64,000 bases of DNA from an uncultured Actinomyces sp. (GTDB lineage: Bacteria; Actinomycetota; Actinomycetes; Actinomycetales; Actinomycetaceae), in contig URAS01000009.1 in the NCBI GenBank assembly GCA_900545825.1, positions 48,938 to 112,937 of the forward strand, in the 5' to 3' direction. The position numbers and the translations under genes are program-made. Shown here in pieces: positions 15,154 to 24,102 of the stretch (the stretch's first letter is position 1; every line of letters begins with the position of its first letter). The notes under the pieces were generated by a model, which was given only the letters and a program-made list of their open reading frames with translations, searched no databases and was not told where the DNA came from.

Positions 15154-16833
15154 ATGTCCACCCCATCAACACCAAGCGAAACCTACGGGACTCCCGTCGT
15201 TCCGGGCATCGCCTACGGGCCGGCAGCATGGGTGCGTCGGCCGGAAACGCCGCCCGCCACCGCCCCCGCGATCGACGAAGACGCGCGCGACGCCGAGTTC
15301 AAGCGTTTCCAGGCGGCGGCCGGCGTCGTCTCGCGGCGCCTCGCCGAGCGCGCGAAGAACACGATCGGCAACGCCTCGGACGTCCTCCAGATGACCGCCC
15401 AAATGGCGCTCGACAAGGGCTGGCAGCGCGCCGTGCGCAAGGAGATCCGCAAGCAGGGCACGCCCGCGGTCCAGGCCGCGATGGTGGCGACCGACCAGTT
15501 CGTCGAAATGTTTAAGCAGGCCGGCGGCCTCATGGCCGAGCGCGTCACCGACATCTGCGACGTCCGCGACCGCGTGATCGCCGAACTCGAGGGCAAGCCG
15601 GAGCCGGGCATCCCCGACCTCGCCGAGCCGTCGGTCCTGCTGGCCGACGACCTCGCCCCCGCCGACACCGCGGGCCTCGACCCGCACCAAATCCTCGGCA
15701 TCGCCACGGTGCTGGGCGGGCCGACCTCGCACACGTCGATCATCGCCCGCCAGCTGGGGATTCCCTGCATCGTCGCCGCGCGCGACCTCGAGATCATCCC
15801 GGCCGGCACCCCGATCCAGCTGGATGGCCGGTCCGGCCGCATCGCCCTCAACCCCGATCCGGAGGCGGCGAAAGCCGAGGTCGCGGCCGATCGTCAGCAG
15901 CGCGAACTCGCGCGGGCGTGGCGCGGGCCCGGCCGCACGAAGGACGGCGTCCCCGTCCAGCTGCTCGCCAACATCCAGGATGGCGACGGCGCCAAGCGGG
16001 CCGCCACCTCGCAGGCCGAGGGCGTCGGCCTGTTCCGCACCGAACTGTGCTTCCTCGGCGCCACCGCGGAACCCAGCGTCGACGCGCAGGCCGACATTTA
16101 TCGGCCGGTGTTCGAGGCGTTCCCCGACTCGAAGGTCGTCGTCCGCACCCTCGACGCGGGCTCCGACAAGCCCGTCGCCTGGGCAAGCGTCCCCGACGAA
16201 GAGAACCCGGCGTTGGGCGTGCGCGGGCTGCGCACGTCGGGCATCGACCCCAACCAGCTGCCGCACCAGCTCGACGCGATCGCCCAGGCCGCCCAGGGCC
16301 GCGCTGGCGCCACGTGGGTGATGGCCCCGATGGTGTCGACGATCGCCGAGGCCCGCTGGTTCACCGACATGGTCCGCGAGCGCGGCCTCACGGCCGGCAT
16401 TATGGTCGAGGTTCCCGCGGTCGCCGTCATGGCCGAGCAGTTCCTCAAGGTCGTCGACTTCGTGTCGATCGGCACGAACGACCTCACCCAGTACACGATG
16501 GCGGCGGACCGGATGAATCCGAACCTCGCGACCTACACGGATCCGTGGCAGCCGGGCGTCCTCACGCTGATCGCCCGCACGGCTCGGTTCGGCAAGAAGC
16601 TCGACAAGCCTGTCGGCGTGTGCGGCGAGGCCGCGGCTGACCCGCTGTTGGCGTGCGTTTTGCACGGCATGGGGATCACGTCGCTGTCGATGGCCGCGTC
16701 GGCGATCGGCGCGGTGGGCGCGCAGCTGTCGCAGGTGACCGACGAACAGTGCCGTCGGGCGGCCGAGGCCGTCCTCGACGCGGGGTCTGCCGACGACGCG
16801 AGGGCGGCTGCCCGCCAGGTTCTGGGCGCGTAG
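15154..16833 (+). CDS. ptsI: PTS enzyme I (phosphoenolpyruvate-protein phosphotransferase)
   Basis: A protein of 559 aa that takes phosphate from PEP and passes it to HPr. The phospho-His193 lies in LGGPTSHTSIIAR. The C-terminal PEP-binding barrel shows GVGLFRTEL, VSIGTNDLTQYTMA and the catalytic Cys490 in VGVCGEAAAD. ATG 15154 follows GGAGG. It is transcribed divergently from fruK-fruA across 153 bp, so all general and fructose PTS parts are in one locus. A short palindromic repeat pair follows the stop. Confidence 0.96.
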   Translation: MSTPSTPSETYGTPVVPGIAYGPAAWVRRPETPPATAPAIDEDARDAEFKRFQAAAGVVSRRLAERAKNTIGNASDVLQMTAQMALDKGWQRAVRKEIRKQGTPAVQAAMVATDQFVEMFKQAGGLMAERVTDICDVRDRVIAELEGKPEPGIPDLAEPSVLLADDLAPADTAGLDPHQILGIATVLGGPTSHTSIIARQLGIPCIVAARDLEIIPAGTPIQLDGRSGRIALNPDPEAAKAEVAADRQQRELARAWRGPGRTKDGVPVQLLANIQDGDGAKRAATSQAEGVGLFRTELCFLGATAEPSVDAQADIYRPVFEAFPDSKVVVRTLDAGSDKPVAWASVPDEENPALGVRGLRTSGIDPNQLPHQLDAIAQAAQGRAGATWVMAPMVSTIAEARWFTDMVRERGLTAGIMVEVPAVAVMAEQFLKVVDFVSIGTNDLTQYTMAADRMNPNLATYTDPWQPGVLTLIARTARFGKKLDKPVGVCGEAAADPLLACVLHGMGITSLSMAASAIGAVGAQLSQVTDEQCRRAAEAVLDAGSADDARAAARQVLGA

Positions 16834-16851
16834 CGGCGGTCGCTCCAAACG

Positions 16852-16940
16852 AAAACCGGTGAACGTGATCTTTTTTGGTCACGTTCACCGGTTTTTCCGC
16901 ATCAACGTGATGGTTCTGGACAGAAGGATCACGTTCACGG
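16852..16940. repeat. GTGAACGTGATC palindromic repeat, tandem pair
   Basis: Short-loop copy: AAAACCGGTGAACGTGATC (16852-16870), TTTTTT, then GGTCACGTTCACCGGTTTT. Long-loop copy: ATCAACGTGAT (16901-16911), a loop containing TTCTGGACAGAAG, then GATCACGTTCACGG (16927-16940). The second copy contains the stop codon of the convergent hydrolase gene. Confidence 0.9.
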
Positions 16941-17867
16941 GCGGGGGCGACGGTCGGGGCCGCCACCGTTCATGATGTCGAGGATCGCGGCGACGGCAAC
17001 GTGTCCCTCTTTCGTGGGGAATGTCGGCCAGTCGTGGATGCAGCCGCGGCCGATGTGGGCGCGCACGGGCGCGACGTCGCCCCAGCGTTCGACGATGTAC
17101 TCGACGCCCAGCCGCATGACCTCCAGTTCCCCGGCGAACATGTCGATCGGCGGGCAGCCGTCGTAGTCGCCGAGGGCGGGGCTCACCCGCGGGTCGTCAA
17201 CGGGCAGGTCGGCGGCGATTTTGCGGCCGATCACCGGGGTCGACGCGAGGGCGATGACGGGGTCGATTTTCTCGAGGGCGAGGGCGCGCGCGTCGGGCTT
17301 ACTCGCCAGGTCGGTCGACGGCGAAATGAGGATGTACCGGCCCGGCTGGCGTGCACCGTCATGCCGTAGCATCTGGTACAGCGAGAGGCCGGCGTGCCCA
17401 CCCGCGGAGTCACCCATGACGATGACGTCCTCCGGCGAAATCCCGTCGGCCAGACATTCGCGCCACGCCCGCATGATGCCGTCGCGGTATCCGCGCCCGT
17501 CGGCCTTCGGCAGCAGCGGATAGCGCGGCACCCGCACGGTCACGCCGGCGCCGCGGCAAATGATCGCGACGAACAGGACCTGCAGGGTCGAGAACTTAAA
17601 CATCCACGTGCCACCGTGGAAAAACAGGACCGTCCGGCGATCCGTGGCGCCGCCGCGGGGCGTGAACTCCCAGTACGGCACGTTTGCCTCGGGGTGATCC
17701 GTCACCCGGCAACCGATCGGGTACGGCCACCACGGCAGCCGCGCCCTCCCGAAGTGCTTGCGGGTCACCGCCCAGTCCCAAAACGACTCGTCGGCAATCC
17801 CCAGCTGGGTCTTGTAGGCACGCTTCGCCGCATAGGCGTTGATCAGGCGTTGTGAAAGCGAGGTCAT
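16935..17867 (-). CDS. Alpha/beta hydrolase of the HSL-type esterase family
   Basis: A protein of 310 aa. The oxyanion motif HGGTW is at 84-88, the nucleophile Ser154 in VIVMGDSAGG, and the remaining triad residues are likely in DMFAGELEVM and CIHDWPTF. This is the hormone-sensitive-lipase type carboxylesterase fold. No signal peptide is present, so it is cytosolic. The substrate is unknown. Its TGA stop lies inside the arm of a palindromic repeat, so the last residues (RRPRP) may have been set by repeat insertion. Confidence 0.85.
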   Translation of the reverse strand: MTSLSQRLINAYAAKRAYKTQLGIADESFWDWAVTRKHFGRARLPWWPYPIGCRVTDHPEANVPYWEFTPRGGATDRRTVLFFHGGTWMFKFSTLQVLFVAIICRGAGVTVRVPRYPLLPKADGRGYRDGIMRAWRECLADGISPEDVIVMGDSAGGHAGLSLYQMLRHDGARQPGRYILISPSTDLASKPDARALALEKIDPVIALASTPVIGRKIAADLPVDDPRVSPALGDYDGCPPIDMFAGELEVMRLGVEYIVERWGDVAPVRAHIGRGCIHDWPTFPTKEGHVAVAAILDIMNGGGPDRRPRP

Positions 17868-17915
17868 TGCCTCAGCCTATGCCTTGGACGCGCCCGCCTC
17901 ATCCGCTGGCGAGAG

Positions 17916-19796
17916 TTATTCCTCGTCGGGGTCGGGATGCTGGGAGCCGCGCGGCCAATGCGGATGGTAGCCGGTGTGTGGCCAGTGGGGGCGCCAGGCG
18001 CCCTCGCGCCACCGGGTCTGCATCCGCTGGCCCCACGACGTGCGCCCGTCGTTCGCATGGAGGGCGCGATGCTGCTGGTCGTACAGCATTTGGACGAGGT
18101 CGCGGGTGCGGAGGACGCCGACGACGTGCCGCTCGTCGTCGATGACGGGGATGACGCGCAGCGGCGACTGCTCCATCACCTCGAGGTAACGCGACGGCAT
18201 CGCGCTCGGCCGCACGTAGTCGCGGACGAGCTCGAGGTCGCGGACCTTCAGCTCGTCGGAGTCCTCGGCCGCCGACGCGCGCATGAGCTGCAGGCGGGTG
18301 ACGGACCCGAGGAAACGCCCCTTGTGAACAACGGGCAGCGAGACGTCGGCGATCGAGTCGAACGAGGTGACGGCCTCCTCGATCGACGCCGTGTCCTCGA
18401 TGAGGCCGGACGGGGCGTGCATGAGGGTCTCGGCCGGGCGGCGGCCCATCACCGTCTTCTCGACCGGGTCGTTCAGCATGTCGCCGCGGCGCTCCAGCTT
18501 TTCCGTGTAAATCGTCGTCGATGTCAGGTACTGCGACATCCCCGTGGCGAGGGCGACCGCCAGCAGCATGGGGAGGATCAGGGAATACTGGCCGGTCATC
18601 TCGACGATGATGAGGGCGGCCGTCAGCGGCGCCCTCGCGGCGGCGGCGAACGCCGCGCCCATCCCGATGACGCCGTAGACCGCCGCCGAGGACGCCGAGA
18701 ACGGCTGGACGGCCAGGCCCACCGCCATGCCCGCCGACGCGCCGATCGCCAGCGACGGCGCGAACACGCCGCCCGAGCCGCCGATCGCGATCGTGTACGA
18801 CGTGTAGAGCGCGCGGCACAGGCACAGCAGACACAGCATGCCGATCCCGTATTTGCCGGTCAACATGTCGAGCTGCACCGACGCGCCCGCGCCGTACATC
18901 GTGGGGAACACCCAAAGGGCGAGGCCCAGGAAGATCGAGCCGATGGCCGGCCGCGCCCATTCGGGCCAGTGGTAAAAGCGGTCGACCAAGTCTTCGATGA
19001 GGTAAAGGAACTTCGAGAACAGAAGGCCCGCCAGCCCGGCGACGAGGGCGACGACGACCACCCACACGAGGTCGTGCGGGGCCGCCATCCGCAAGTTATT
19101 CGGCAGGTCGACGTTCGGGCGATCGCCCAGGAGGACGTGCGAGACCACCGACGCGGCGACCGCCGAGAACATGACGTAGGCGAAGGTCGTCGCGGACAGC
19201 CCGCCGAGGATGACCTCCATCGCGAAACACGCGCCGGCCAGCGGGGCATTGAACGTCGCCGCGATGCCGGCCGCGGAACCGCACGCCGCGAACAGGATGA
19301 CGCGACGCCGCGGCAGGTTGAGCAGACCGGAAATCCACGAGCCCAAAGACGCCCCCACCTGGACAATCGGCCCTTCGCGGCCCACCGAGCCGCCGCCGCC
19401 AAGCGTCAGCGCCGACGCGACGATCTTCACCGCGGCGACCCGGCCAGGGATCTTGCCGCCGTTGCGGACGACGGCCAGCATGACCTCGGGGACGCCGTGG
19501 CCGCGAGCGCTGGGCGCGAATTTCTGCACCAGCGGCCCATAGATGAGGGCGGAAATGACGGGGACAAAAATAATCAGCCAGCTGGGCCACCCGAGGACGC
19601 CGTGGGGCTCGCCAGCGTGCGGCGGATAGTCGGTGTAGCCCGTCATCAGCCACGTCCAGCCCTCGATGCAGTAGTGGAACAGCACCGACGCGCAGCCCAC
19701 GGCGGCGCCGATCAGCAGCGCCAGCAGCGCGAGGATCGCGTGGTTTCGCGCGACGAGGTGACGCACGGAAGACGACAAACGGGGAAGGGCACTCAT
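17916..19796 (-). CDS. ClC-type chloride channel/antiporter with C-terminal CBS domains
   Basis: A membrane protein of 626 aa. The selectivity motifs of the family are visible: GHGVPEV near 99, GSVGREGPIV with the gating Glu141, GSAAGIAATFNAPLAG near 163, and GSGGVFAPSLAIGAS near 335. After about residue 430 a soluble tail of about 190 residues holds two CBS-like units (for example SFDSIADVSLPVVHKGRFLG and RVIPVIDDERHVVGVL), which sense nucleotides in other members. It should exchange or conduct chloride (or another anion) across the inner membrane. The gene sits alone between the hydrolase and a small membrane protein. Confidence 0.92.
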   Translation of the reverse strand: MSALPRLSSSVRHLVARNHAILALLALLIGAAVGCASVLFHYCIEGWTWLMTGYTDYPPHAGEPHGVLGWPSWLIIFVPVISALIYGPLVQKFAPSARGHGVPEVMLAVVRNGGKIPGRVAAVKIVASALTLGGGGSVGREGPIVQVGASLGSWISGLLNLPRRRVILFAACGSAAGIAATFNAPLAGACFAMEVILGGLSATTFAYVMFSAVAASVVSHVLLGDRPNVDLPNNLRMAAPHDLVWVVVVALVAGLAGLLFSKFLYLIEDLVDRFYHWPEWARPAIGSIFLGLALWVFPTMYGAGASVQLDMLTGKYGIGMLCLLCLCRALYTSYTIAIGGSGGVFAPSLAIGASAGMAVGLAVQPFSASSAAVYGVIGMGAAFAAAARAPLTAALIIVEMTGQYSLILPMLLAVALATGMSQYLTSTTIYTEKLERRGDMLNDPVEKTVMGRRPAETLMHAPSGLIEDTASIEEAVTSFDSIADVSLPVVHKGRFLGSVTRLQLMRASAAEDSDELKVRDLELVRDYVRPSAMPSRYLEVMEQSPLRVIPVIDDERHVVGVLRTRDLVQMLYDQQHRALHANDGRTSWGQRMQTRWREGAWRPHWPHTGYHPHWPRGSQHPDPDEE

Positions 19797-19805
19797 GCCA
19801 CTAGA

Positions 19806-20216
19806 TTAATCACGACCCAAGACGGCCGATTCCGCGTGCACCCACTGTCGGGACGCGATAAACGCAAGAATTAGCTGGACAGCCGCGGTTCCGATGTAGG
19901 CACTGTAGTGCGCAGTGATCGGCAACACGACGACCACGACACTGATGATGGCCACGAGGGCGGCCCACACCGCCGTCATGTAGGCCCGGCGGGCCCGCGC
20001 CGGCACGTCGGGGTTGCGGCGCGCCTTCGACGCCCCGATGAGCACGATGATTGCGCTGATGAGGGACCAGCTGAGGAACATCATCGCGAACACCCGCGAA
20101 TAGTGGAACACCAGCGCATACACGCCCGCGATCACCGCGCACGCCCCGAACACGCCGACTCCCCAGTTGCCCAGGCGCGCGGCAACGTGCGATTTTGCGT
20201 AGTGGTGGTACGACAT
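19806..20216 (-). CDS. Small four-helix membrane protein, unknown function
   Basis: A protein of 136 aa that I do not recognise. Four hydrophobic segments are visible: VGVFGACAVIAGVYALVF, VFAMMFLSWSLISAIIVLI, AVWAALVAIISVVVVVL and YIGTAAVQLILAFIA. A basic loop (GASKARRNPDVPARARRAY) lies between helices 2 and 3. I chose ATG 20216 with AGGAAGG upstream; the longer frame to 20333 would be coded by the palindromic repeat. It ends nine bases before the ClC gene starts, so the two are probably co-transcribed. Confidence 0.75.
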   Translation of the reverse strand: MSYHHYAKSHVAARLGNWGVGVFGACAVIAGVYALVFHYSRVFAMMFLSWSLISAIIVLIGASKARRNPDVPARARRAYMTAVWAALVAIISVVVVVLPITAHYSAYIGTAAVQLILAFIASRQWVHAESAVLGRD

Positions 20217-20295
20217 GGCTGCCTTCCTCGCTGTCTGCTCGCCTCCAGCGTACCCGGTGCGGCGCCTGAGTTGGCAGTGCCATTCTTCCCCCACA

Positions 20296-20379
20296 GTGAA
20301 CGTGATCCTTCTGTCCACTTCGGTCACGTTCATACGCCAAAACCGGTGAACGTGACCTTTTTGATCACGTTCACCGGTT
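20296..20379. repeat. GTGAACGTGA palindromic repeat, tandem pair (long-loop then short-loop)
   Basis: Long-loop copy: GTGAACGTGATC (20296-20307), loop CTTCTGTCCACTTC, then GGTCACGTTCAT (20322-20333). Short-loop copy: AACCGGTGAACGTGA (20341-20355) with the matching arm at 20365-20379. It lies between the small membrane gene and the end of the HAD gene. Confidence 0.92.
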
Positions 20380-20426
20380 GGGGCTTGGGGGTCAGGTGCG
20401 CCGGGTGCGCCGGGTGCGCGTCGCGC

Positions 20427-21323
20427 CTACTTCCACGGCGGGTTTTCGGGCAGCAGCGCCTCGAACTCGGCGAGGACGCGCGCCTCGTACTCCCCCGCGT
20501 AGGTGCCGTCGAGGAACCGCGGCAGCGCCTCGGTGCGGAAACGCTCCCACGAGGCGGCCTCGCCGCCCGGGTTGATCGGATAGTAGAGGACGCCCTCGGC
20601 GCGCGCGGAATCGCGGTCGCCCGGCGCGTCGCCGATCAGCATGATGTGGTCGTCCGGGTACTTGCCCTTGGCGGCGAACTCGACGTGCTGGGCCTTCGAC
20701 CCCATCTCTTGACCGGCGATGACCTGCATGTATTTCGCGAGGTCGTGCTCGGCCCACTCGCGTTTGAGGGCGGGCAGCGGCGTCGCCGACACGGTCATGC
20801 AGTCGACCTTGCCCTGCATCGCCTCGAACGCCTCGCGGACCCCGGGGATTGGGGCGCAGCCGTGGACCATCCACGCGATGAGCTCGTTGACGCCGTCGCC
20901 CCAGCGGATGCACTGGTCGATCTCGGCGGACGGGTTCTCCTTCGCGAACGCGGCGATTCCGTCGTCCGACCTGGGGTAATCCGACGCAAGGAACTGCTTG
21001 AGCGCGGTACCCTCGGGGATCGTCACGCCGCGCGCGAGGACCTCGGGGCGTTCGCGCAGCAGGTCGAACAGCCGCGACAGGGCGACCCAGCGGTTTTGGC
21101 CGCGCGTTGTCGAGTAGAGGTTGACGAACAGGGCGGTCTCGCGGACGAGGTGCGAGGCGGCCTGCAGGTCGAAATACTTGATATATGCCGGCGTGAAGCA
21201 CTCCTCGTGCTTGATCGTCATGGCGTCCATCGCGCACCCGTCAGAGTCGATGCCGACGAAGAAATCGCAGGTGGGCTGGAAATCGATGAGGACCTGGGCG
21301 GCCTCGGGAACCTGGTGTGCCAC
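20427..21323 (-). CDS. HAD-superfamily hydrolase
   Basis: A protein of 298 aa. HAD motifs: nucleophile DSDGC in FFVGIDSDGCAMD (residues 21-33), motif II TVSATP, a Lys in the MGSKAQHVEF region, and motif IV IGDAPGDRDSA. A large cap insert fills the first half. HAD enzymes are mostly phosphatases using an aspartyl-phosphate intermediate. The gene begins nine bases after the GH3 glycosidase stop, so they form an operon and it may act on a phosphorylated product of the released sugar. The substrate is not evident. Confidence 0.82.
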   Translation of the reverse strand: MAHQVPEAAQVLIDFQPTCDFFVGIDSDGCAMDAMTIKHEECFTPAYIKYFDLQAASHLVRETALFVNLYSTTRGQNRWVALSRLFDLLRERPEVLARGVTIPEGTALKQFLASDYPRSDDGIAAFAKENPSAEIDQCIRWGDGVNELIAWMVHGCAPIPGVREAFEAMQGKVDCMTVSATPLPALKREWAEHDLAKYMQVIAGQEMGSKAQHVEFAAKGKYPDDHIMLIGDAPGDRDSARAEGVLYYPINPGGEAASWERFRTEALPRFLDGTYAGEYEARVLAEFEALLPENPPWK

Positions 21324-21332
21324 GGGGGCCTC

Positions 21333-23105
21333 CTAAATGTAGGTGTCTTCTTTGCCGCAGAACGCGTCGGTCGGCGCGGTGCCGGTGAACGCGTCGGCGC
21401 CGGCCTCGAGCTTGTCGACCAGCACCTCCAGCGTCGTCGGGCGGTCGTCGTACGTGTTGATGTAGGTCTTGACCTGCGGGACGTCGACGAGGTCGTACGG
21501 GCTGGCTGTCGACACGTAGATCGTCGGGATTTCGTGGACGTACCACGGGATGTCGACGGTGCCCTTCGTCGCCGGCCACATCACCCGCTCGGTCGGCTGC
21601 ATCATGCCCTCGATCTTCGCGATCAGCAGGACAAGGTCGTACTTGTCGGTGAGGGCGGCGATCGGCGCCTTCGACGCGTAGACGTTCATCACGGCTTTGG
21701 CCTGCTCGTCGGGGTCCATCTTCGTCAGCTTCTCGAACAGCGACTCGTGGACAGTGACCTCGTAACCGCGTTTCGTCAGCTCGTCGGCGACCTGCTGGGC
21801 CGGGTGTTTGAGGGCTCCGCCGCCGCCGAACGCCCTCGAGATCGGGTTAGGCGCGCCAGAGACGGGGACGACGAGGACGCGCTGGAACCGCTTCGGGCTG
21901 AGCGGGAGGACGCCCTCCTTGTTCTTCACCAGCGTCATCGACGCTTCGGTGACGTCGCGTTCGAGGGCGGTGTTATCGGGCATGCCGATTTGGGCCATGG
22001 CCTGGTCTTTTGGCGGCAGAATCTGGTCGCGCGGCGTGTTGTGGAGGCCCAGGCGCGCCTTGAGGCCGAGGATGCGCTGGAGGGCCTCGGTCAAGCGTTC
22101 ATCGGTGATGACGCCGTCCTCGTAGCCCTGCTTCATCCAGGCGAAGTCCTCGTCCGGGTCGTTGAAGAACAGGAAGAGGTCGCAGCCGGCGGCGATCGCG
22201 GTGGGCAGCAGGTCGCGGCGGGCCATCGCGCCCGTCATGCCGACCATGTGCGACGCGTCGGTGACGATGAGGCCGTTGAAGCCCAGCTTGCCGCGCAGCA
22301 GGTCGGTGAGGATTTCCTTGCACAGCGTCGCCGGCAGGAGGTCGTCGCGGGTCGCGTCCGGGTTGAAGTGGCGCTGGTAGGCCGGGAGCATGATGTGGCC
22401 GGCCATGATCGAGGGCAGGCCTTCGTCGATGAGGGTGCCGTAAACCTTGCCGAACGTCGCGTCCCAGTCTTCACAGCTCAGCGAGTTGACCGACGCCGAC
22501 AGGTGCTGGTCGCGTTCGTCGATGCCGTCGCCCGGGAAATGCTTGGCCGCGGGGAGGATCCCCGATTCCATAATGCCCTTCATGTAAGCGCGGGCGAGTT
22601 TGACGACAAGGTCGGGGTCAGCCGCGAACGAGCGGTTAGAAATAATGGGGTTACGCCAATTCCGCATAACGTCGACGATCGGGGCGAACGACCAATTGCA
22701 GCCGATTGCGGCGGCCTCGACGCCCGAAACGCGGCCCATTTCGTAGGCCCATTTTTCGTCGGCGGTCGCGCCGATTTTCACTTCGTATCCGACGTAGGTG
22801 CCGTCCGTGCAGGCGCCGTTGCCGCCGGCCTCGGTGTTTGCCGCGATGAGCAGGGGAATCTTGGAGTACGTCTGGAGGATGCGGTTCTGCTCCCACACCT
22901 CGTCGGCCTTGCCCGGGTTATAGCGCACCGCGCCAATGTGGTAGCGGTCGAGGATATCGCGCAAGTATTCCTCGTCGCGCGACGCCCCCATATTGACGAA
23001 CAGCTGGCCGATTTTCTCGTCCAACGTCATATTCGCGATCGTCTCGTTGACCCAGGCGATGGCCTCGTCATCCAAGTTGAACGGTTTCTGTGTCAAATCC
23101 ACCAT
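21333..23105 (-). CDS. Glycoside hydrolase family 3 (beta-N-acetylhexosaminidase/NagZ-like)
   Basis: A protein of 590 aa with no signal peptide, so probably intracellular. The catalytic TIM barrel has KHFPGDGIDERDQH (188-201), resembling the Asp/His catalytic loop of NagZ-type GH3 enzymes. The nucleophile is Asp283 in GLIVTDASHMVGM. The C-terminal half forms the usual second domain (VLVVPVSGAPNPISRAFGGG). NagZ-type enzymes remove beta-GlcNAc; beta-glucosidase activity is an alternative. ATG 23105 follows GAGGAG. It heads an operon with the HAD hydrolase, which suggests salvage of an amino sugar or cell-wall fragment. Confidence 0.85.
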   Translation of the reverse strand: MVDLTQKPFNLDDEAIAWVNETIANMTLDEKIGQLFVNMGASRDEEYLRDILDRYHIGAVRYNPGKADEVWEQNRILQTYSKIPLLIAANTEAGGNGACTDGTYVGYEVKIGATADEKWAYEMGRVSGVEAAAIGCNWSFAPIVDVMRNWRNPIISNRSFAADPDLVVKLARAYMKGIMESGILPAAKHFPGDGIDERDQHLSASVNSLSCEDWDATFGKVYGTLIDEGLPSIMAGHIMLPAYQRHFNPDATRDDLLPATLCKEILTDLLRGKLGFNGLIVTDASHMVGMTGAMARRDLLPTAIAAGCDLFLFFNDPDEDFAWMKQGYEDGVITDERLTEALQRILGLKARLGLHNTPRDQILPPKDQAMAQIGMPDNTALERDVTEASMTLVKNKEGVLPLSPKRFQRVLVVPVSGAPNPISRAFGGGGALKHPAQQVADELTKRGYEVTVHESLFEKLTKMDPDEQAKAVMNVYASKAPIAALTDKYDLVLLIAKIEGMMQPTERVMWPATKGTVDIPWYVHEIPTIYVSTASPYDLVDVPQVKTYINTYDDRPTTLEVLVDKLEAGADAFTGTAPTDAFCGKEDTYI

Positions 23106-23202
23106 GGCGTCTCCTCGTCGCTGCGTCGTCGCCGCTCCGTCGCGGCACCCTTCTAGCGTGACAAAAAACGCCGCCGATGCGGCCAGTTGCCGTTAATTGT
23201 CG

Positions 23203-23260
23203 AGGGCGGGGGTGGGGTCGGGTGGGTTGCATGGGGTGGGGTGGCGTGGGTTGGGGGCGG
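23203..23260 (+). other. G-run tract with G-quadruplex potential
   Basis: The plus strand carries many runs of three to five G separated by one to four bases (GGGCGGGGGTGGGG, then TCGGGTGGG and further runs). It lies 100-155 bases upstream of the GH3 start, between it and the 98-bp direct repeat. Confidence 0.45.
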
Positions 23261-23357
23261 CGCCCTCACTCACACCCCCGAATGAGCCATTTTTCATTGC
23301 AATTAGGCCACTTACACCGCCAAAGATGTCACATTTCGTCCTCATGATGGCGAGGGC
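23260..23357. repeat. ~98-bp direct repeat, copy 1
   Basis: This starts GCGCCCTCAC and includes AATGAGCCATTTTTCATTGC and GCCAAAGATGTCACATTTCG. It is almost identical to 25961-26059. The only differences are a few bases at the left end, one A/G near the centre and one at CATGAT/CGTGAT. It bounds the left side of a three-gene island. Confidence 0.9.
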
Positions 23358-23421
23358 AGTGCGGTGATCCTCGGTTATCCACAGGGCGGGCGAGGACGGC
23401 CAGTGGGGTGCAGTTTTTCGC

Positions 23422-23452
23422 TAGGGTTCCAGATAAGCCCGCTTCGGCGGGC
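23422..23452 (+). promoter_or_regulatory. -10 box and UUCG hairpin in the lipoprotein leader
   Basis: TAGGGT (23422-23427) is a plausible -10. The RNA would begin with GCCCGC-TTCG-GCGGGC (23437-23452), a very stable hairpin resembling that at 3367-3380. Confidence 0.4.
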
Positions 23453-23487
23453 GTCCCCGTCTTGATATTCCCCATCTGGAGGCAACG

Positions 23488-24102
23488 ATGTCCCCCGCTC
23501 ACGCCCCCGCCCGCGCGGCGGCCGCCTTCGTCGGCCTGGCGCTCCTGTGCTCTGGGCTCTCCGCGTGCTCACACGATGCGTCCGCTGATGCGAAGAAGTC
23601 CGCGACACCCTCGGCGACCGAAACGACGATTGCCCCGCCCGAGGGCGACATATGGCCCTACCCGACACCAACCCTGCCGCCGGAAGCCTCACGCGACGAC
23701 TCGGCAGGAGCATGCGCGGTGGCGGCGTATTACCTCGAATCCGTCCCCTACGACGCTGCTCACCTACGAACCGACGCTGCCGATCGATACGCAGACCCTC
23801 GCTGCGAACGGTGTAAGGCGCTGCAACACGACGTTCGTGAGTTCCGCAGGCGCGACGGCTGGATGCGAAACCAGCACATGATCGACTTGCAGCTATTGAG
23901 CGCCGATCCACTCGCAACTCCCGTCGGCTGGAGGTGCAATTTCCACGGCATTCAAGATGAGGGTTCCGGATGGAAGCGCGGCGACAAGGCTGTTGAAAAA
24001 GTAGGCCGGACCGAAAGTGATATTACCGCGTACGTGGTGCCCGACAACGGCTCGTGGAAGATTCTGGAGATCGGCGACCCTGAAGATGTTGAGAACCACT
24101 GA
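23488..24102 (+). CDS. Lipoprotein resembling the DUF6318 family
   Basis: A protein of 204 aa with a lipoprotein signal peptide: hydrophobic AAAFVGLALLCSGL then lipobox LSAC, Cys27 being the lipidation site. A Ser/Thr/Pro-rich linker leads to PTLPPEASRDDSAGACAVAAYYL and a CERCKALQHDVREF segment. This matches the layout of the actinobacterial DUF6318 lipoproteins (PTLP...A..Y.L, then C..C). It is anchored outside the membrane; role unknown. ATG 23488 follows GGAGG. It overlaps the next gene by 17 bases, so the two are co-expressed. Confidence 0.72.
   Translation: MSPAHAPARAAAAFVGLALLCSGLSACSHDASADAKKSATPSATETTIAPPEGDIWPYPTPTLPPEASRDDSAGACAVAAYYLESVPYDAAHLRTDAADRYADPRCERCKALQHDVREFRRRDGWMRNQHMIDLQLLSADPLATPVGWRCNFHGIQDEGSGWKRGDKAVEKVGRTESDITAYVVPDNGSWKILEIGDPEDVENH

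Noticed and set aside
17937..19874. A 645-codon rightward frame opposite the ClC gene.
   Set aside because: It is antisense to a clear ClC protein with all motifs, and its own translation is low complexity.
19908..23156. A 1082-codon rightward open frame opposite the small membrane, HAD and GH3 genes.
   Set aside because: It is a shadow of three leftward genes and even translates the palindromic repeat; composition is unnatural.
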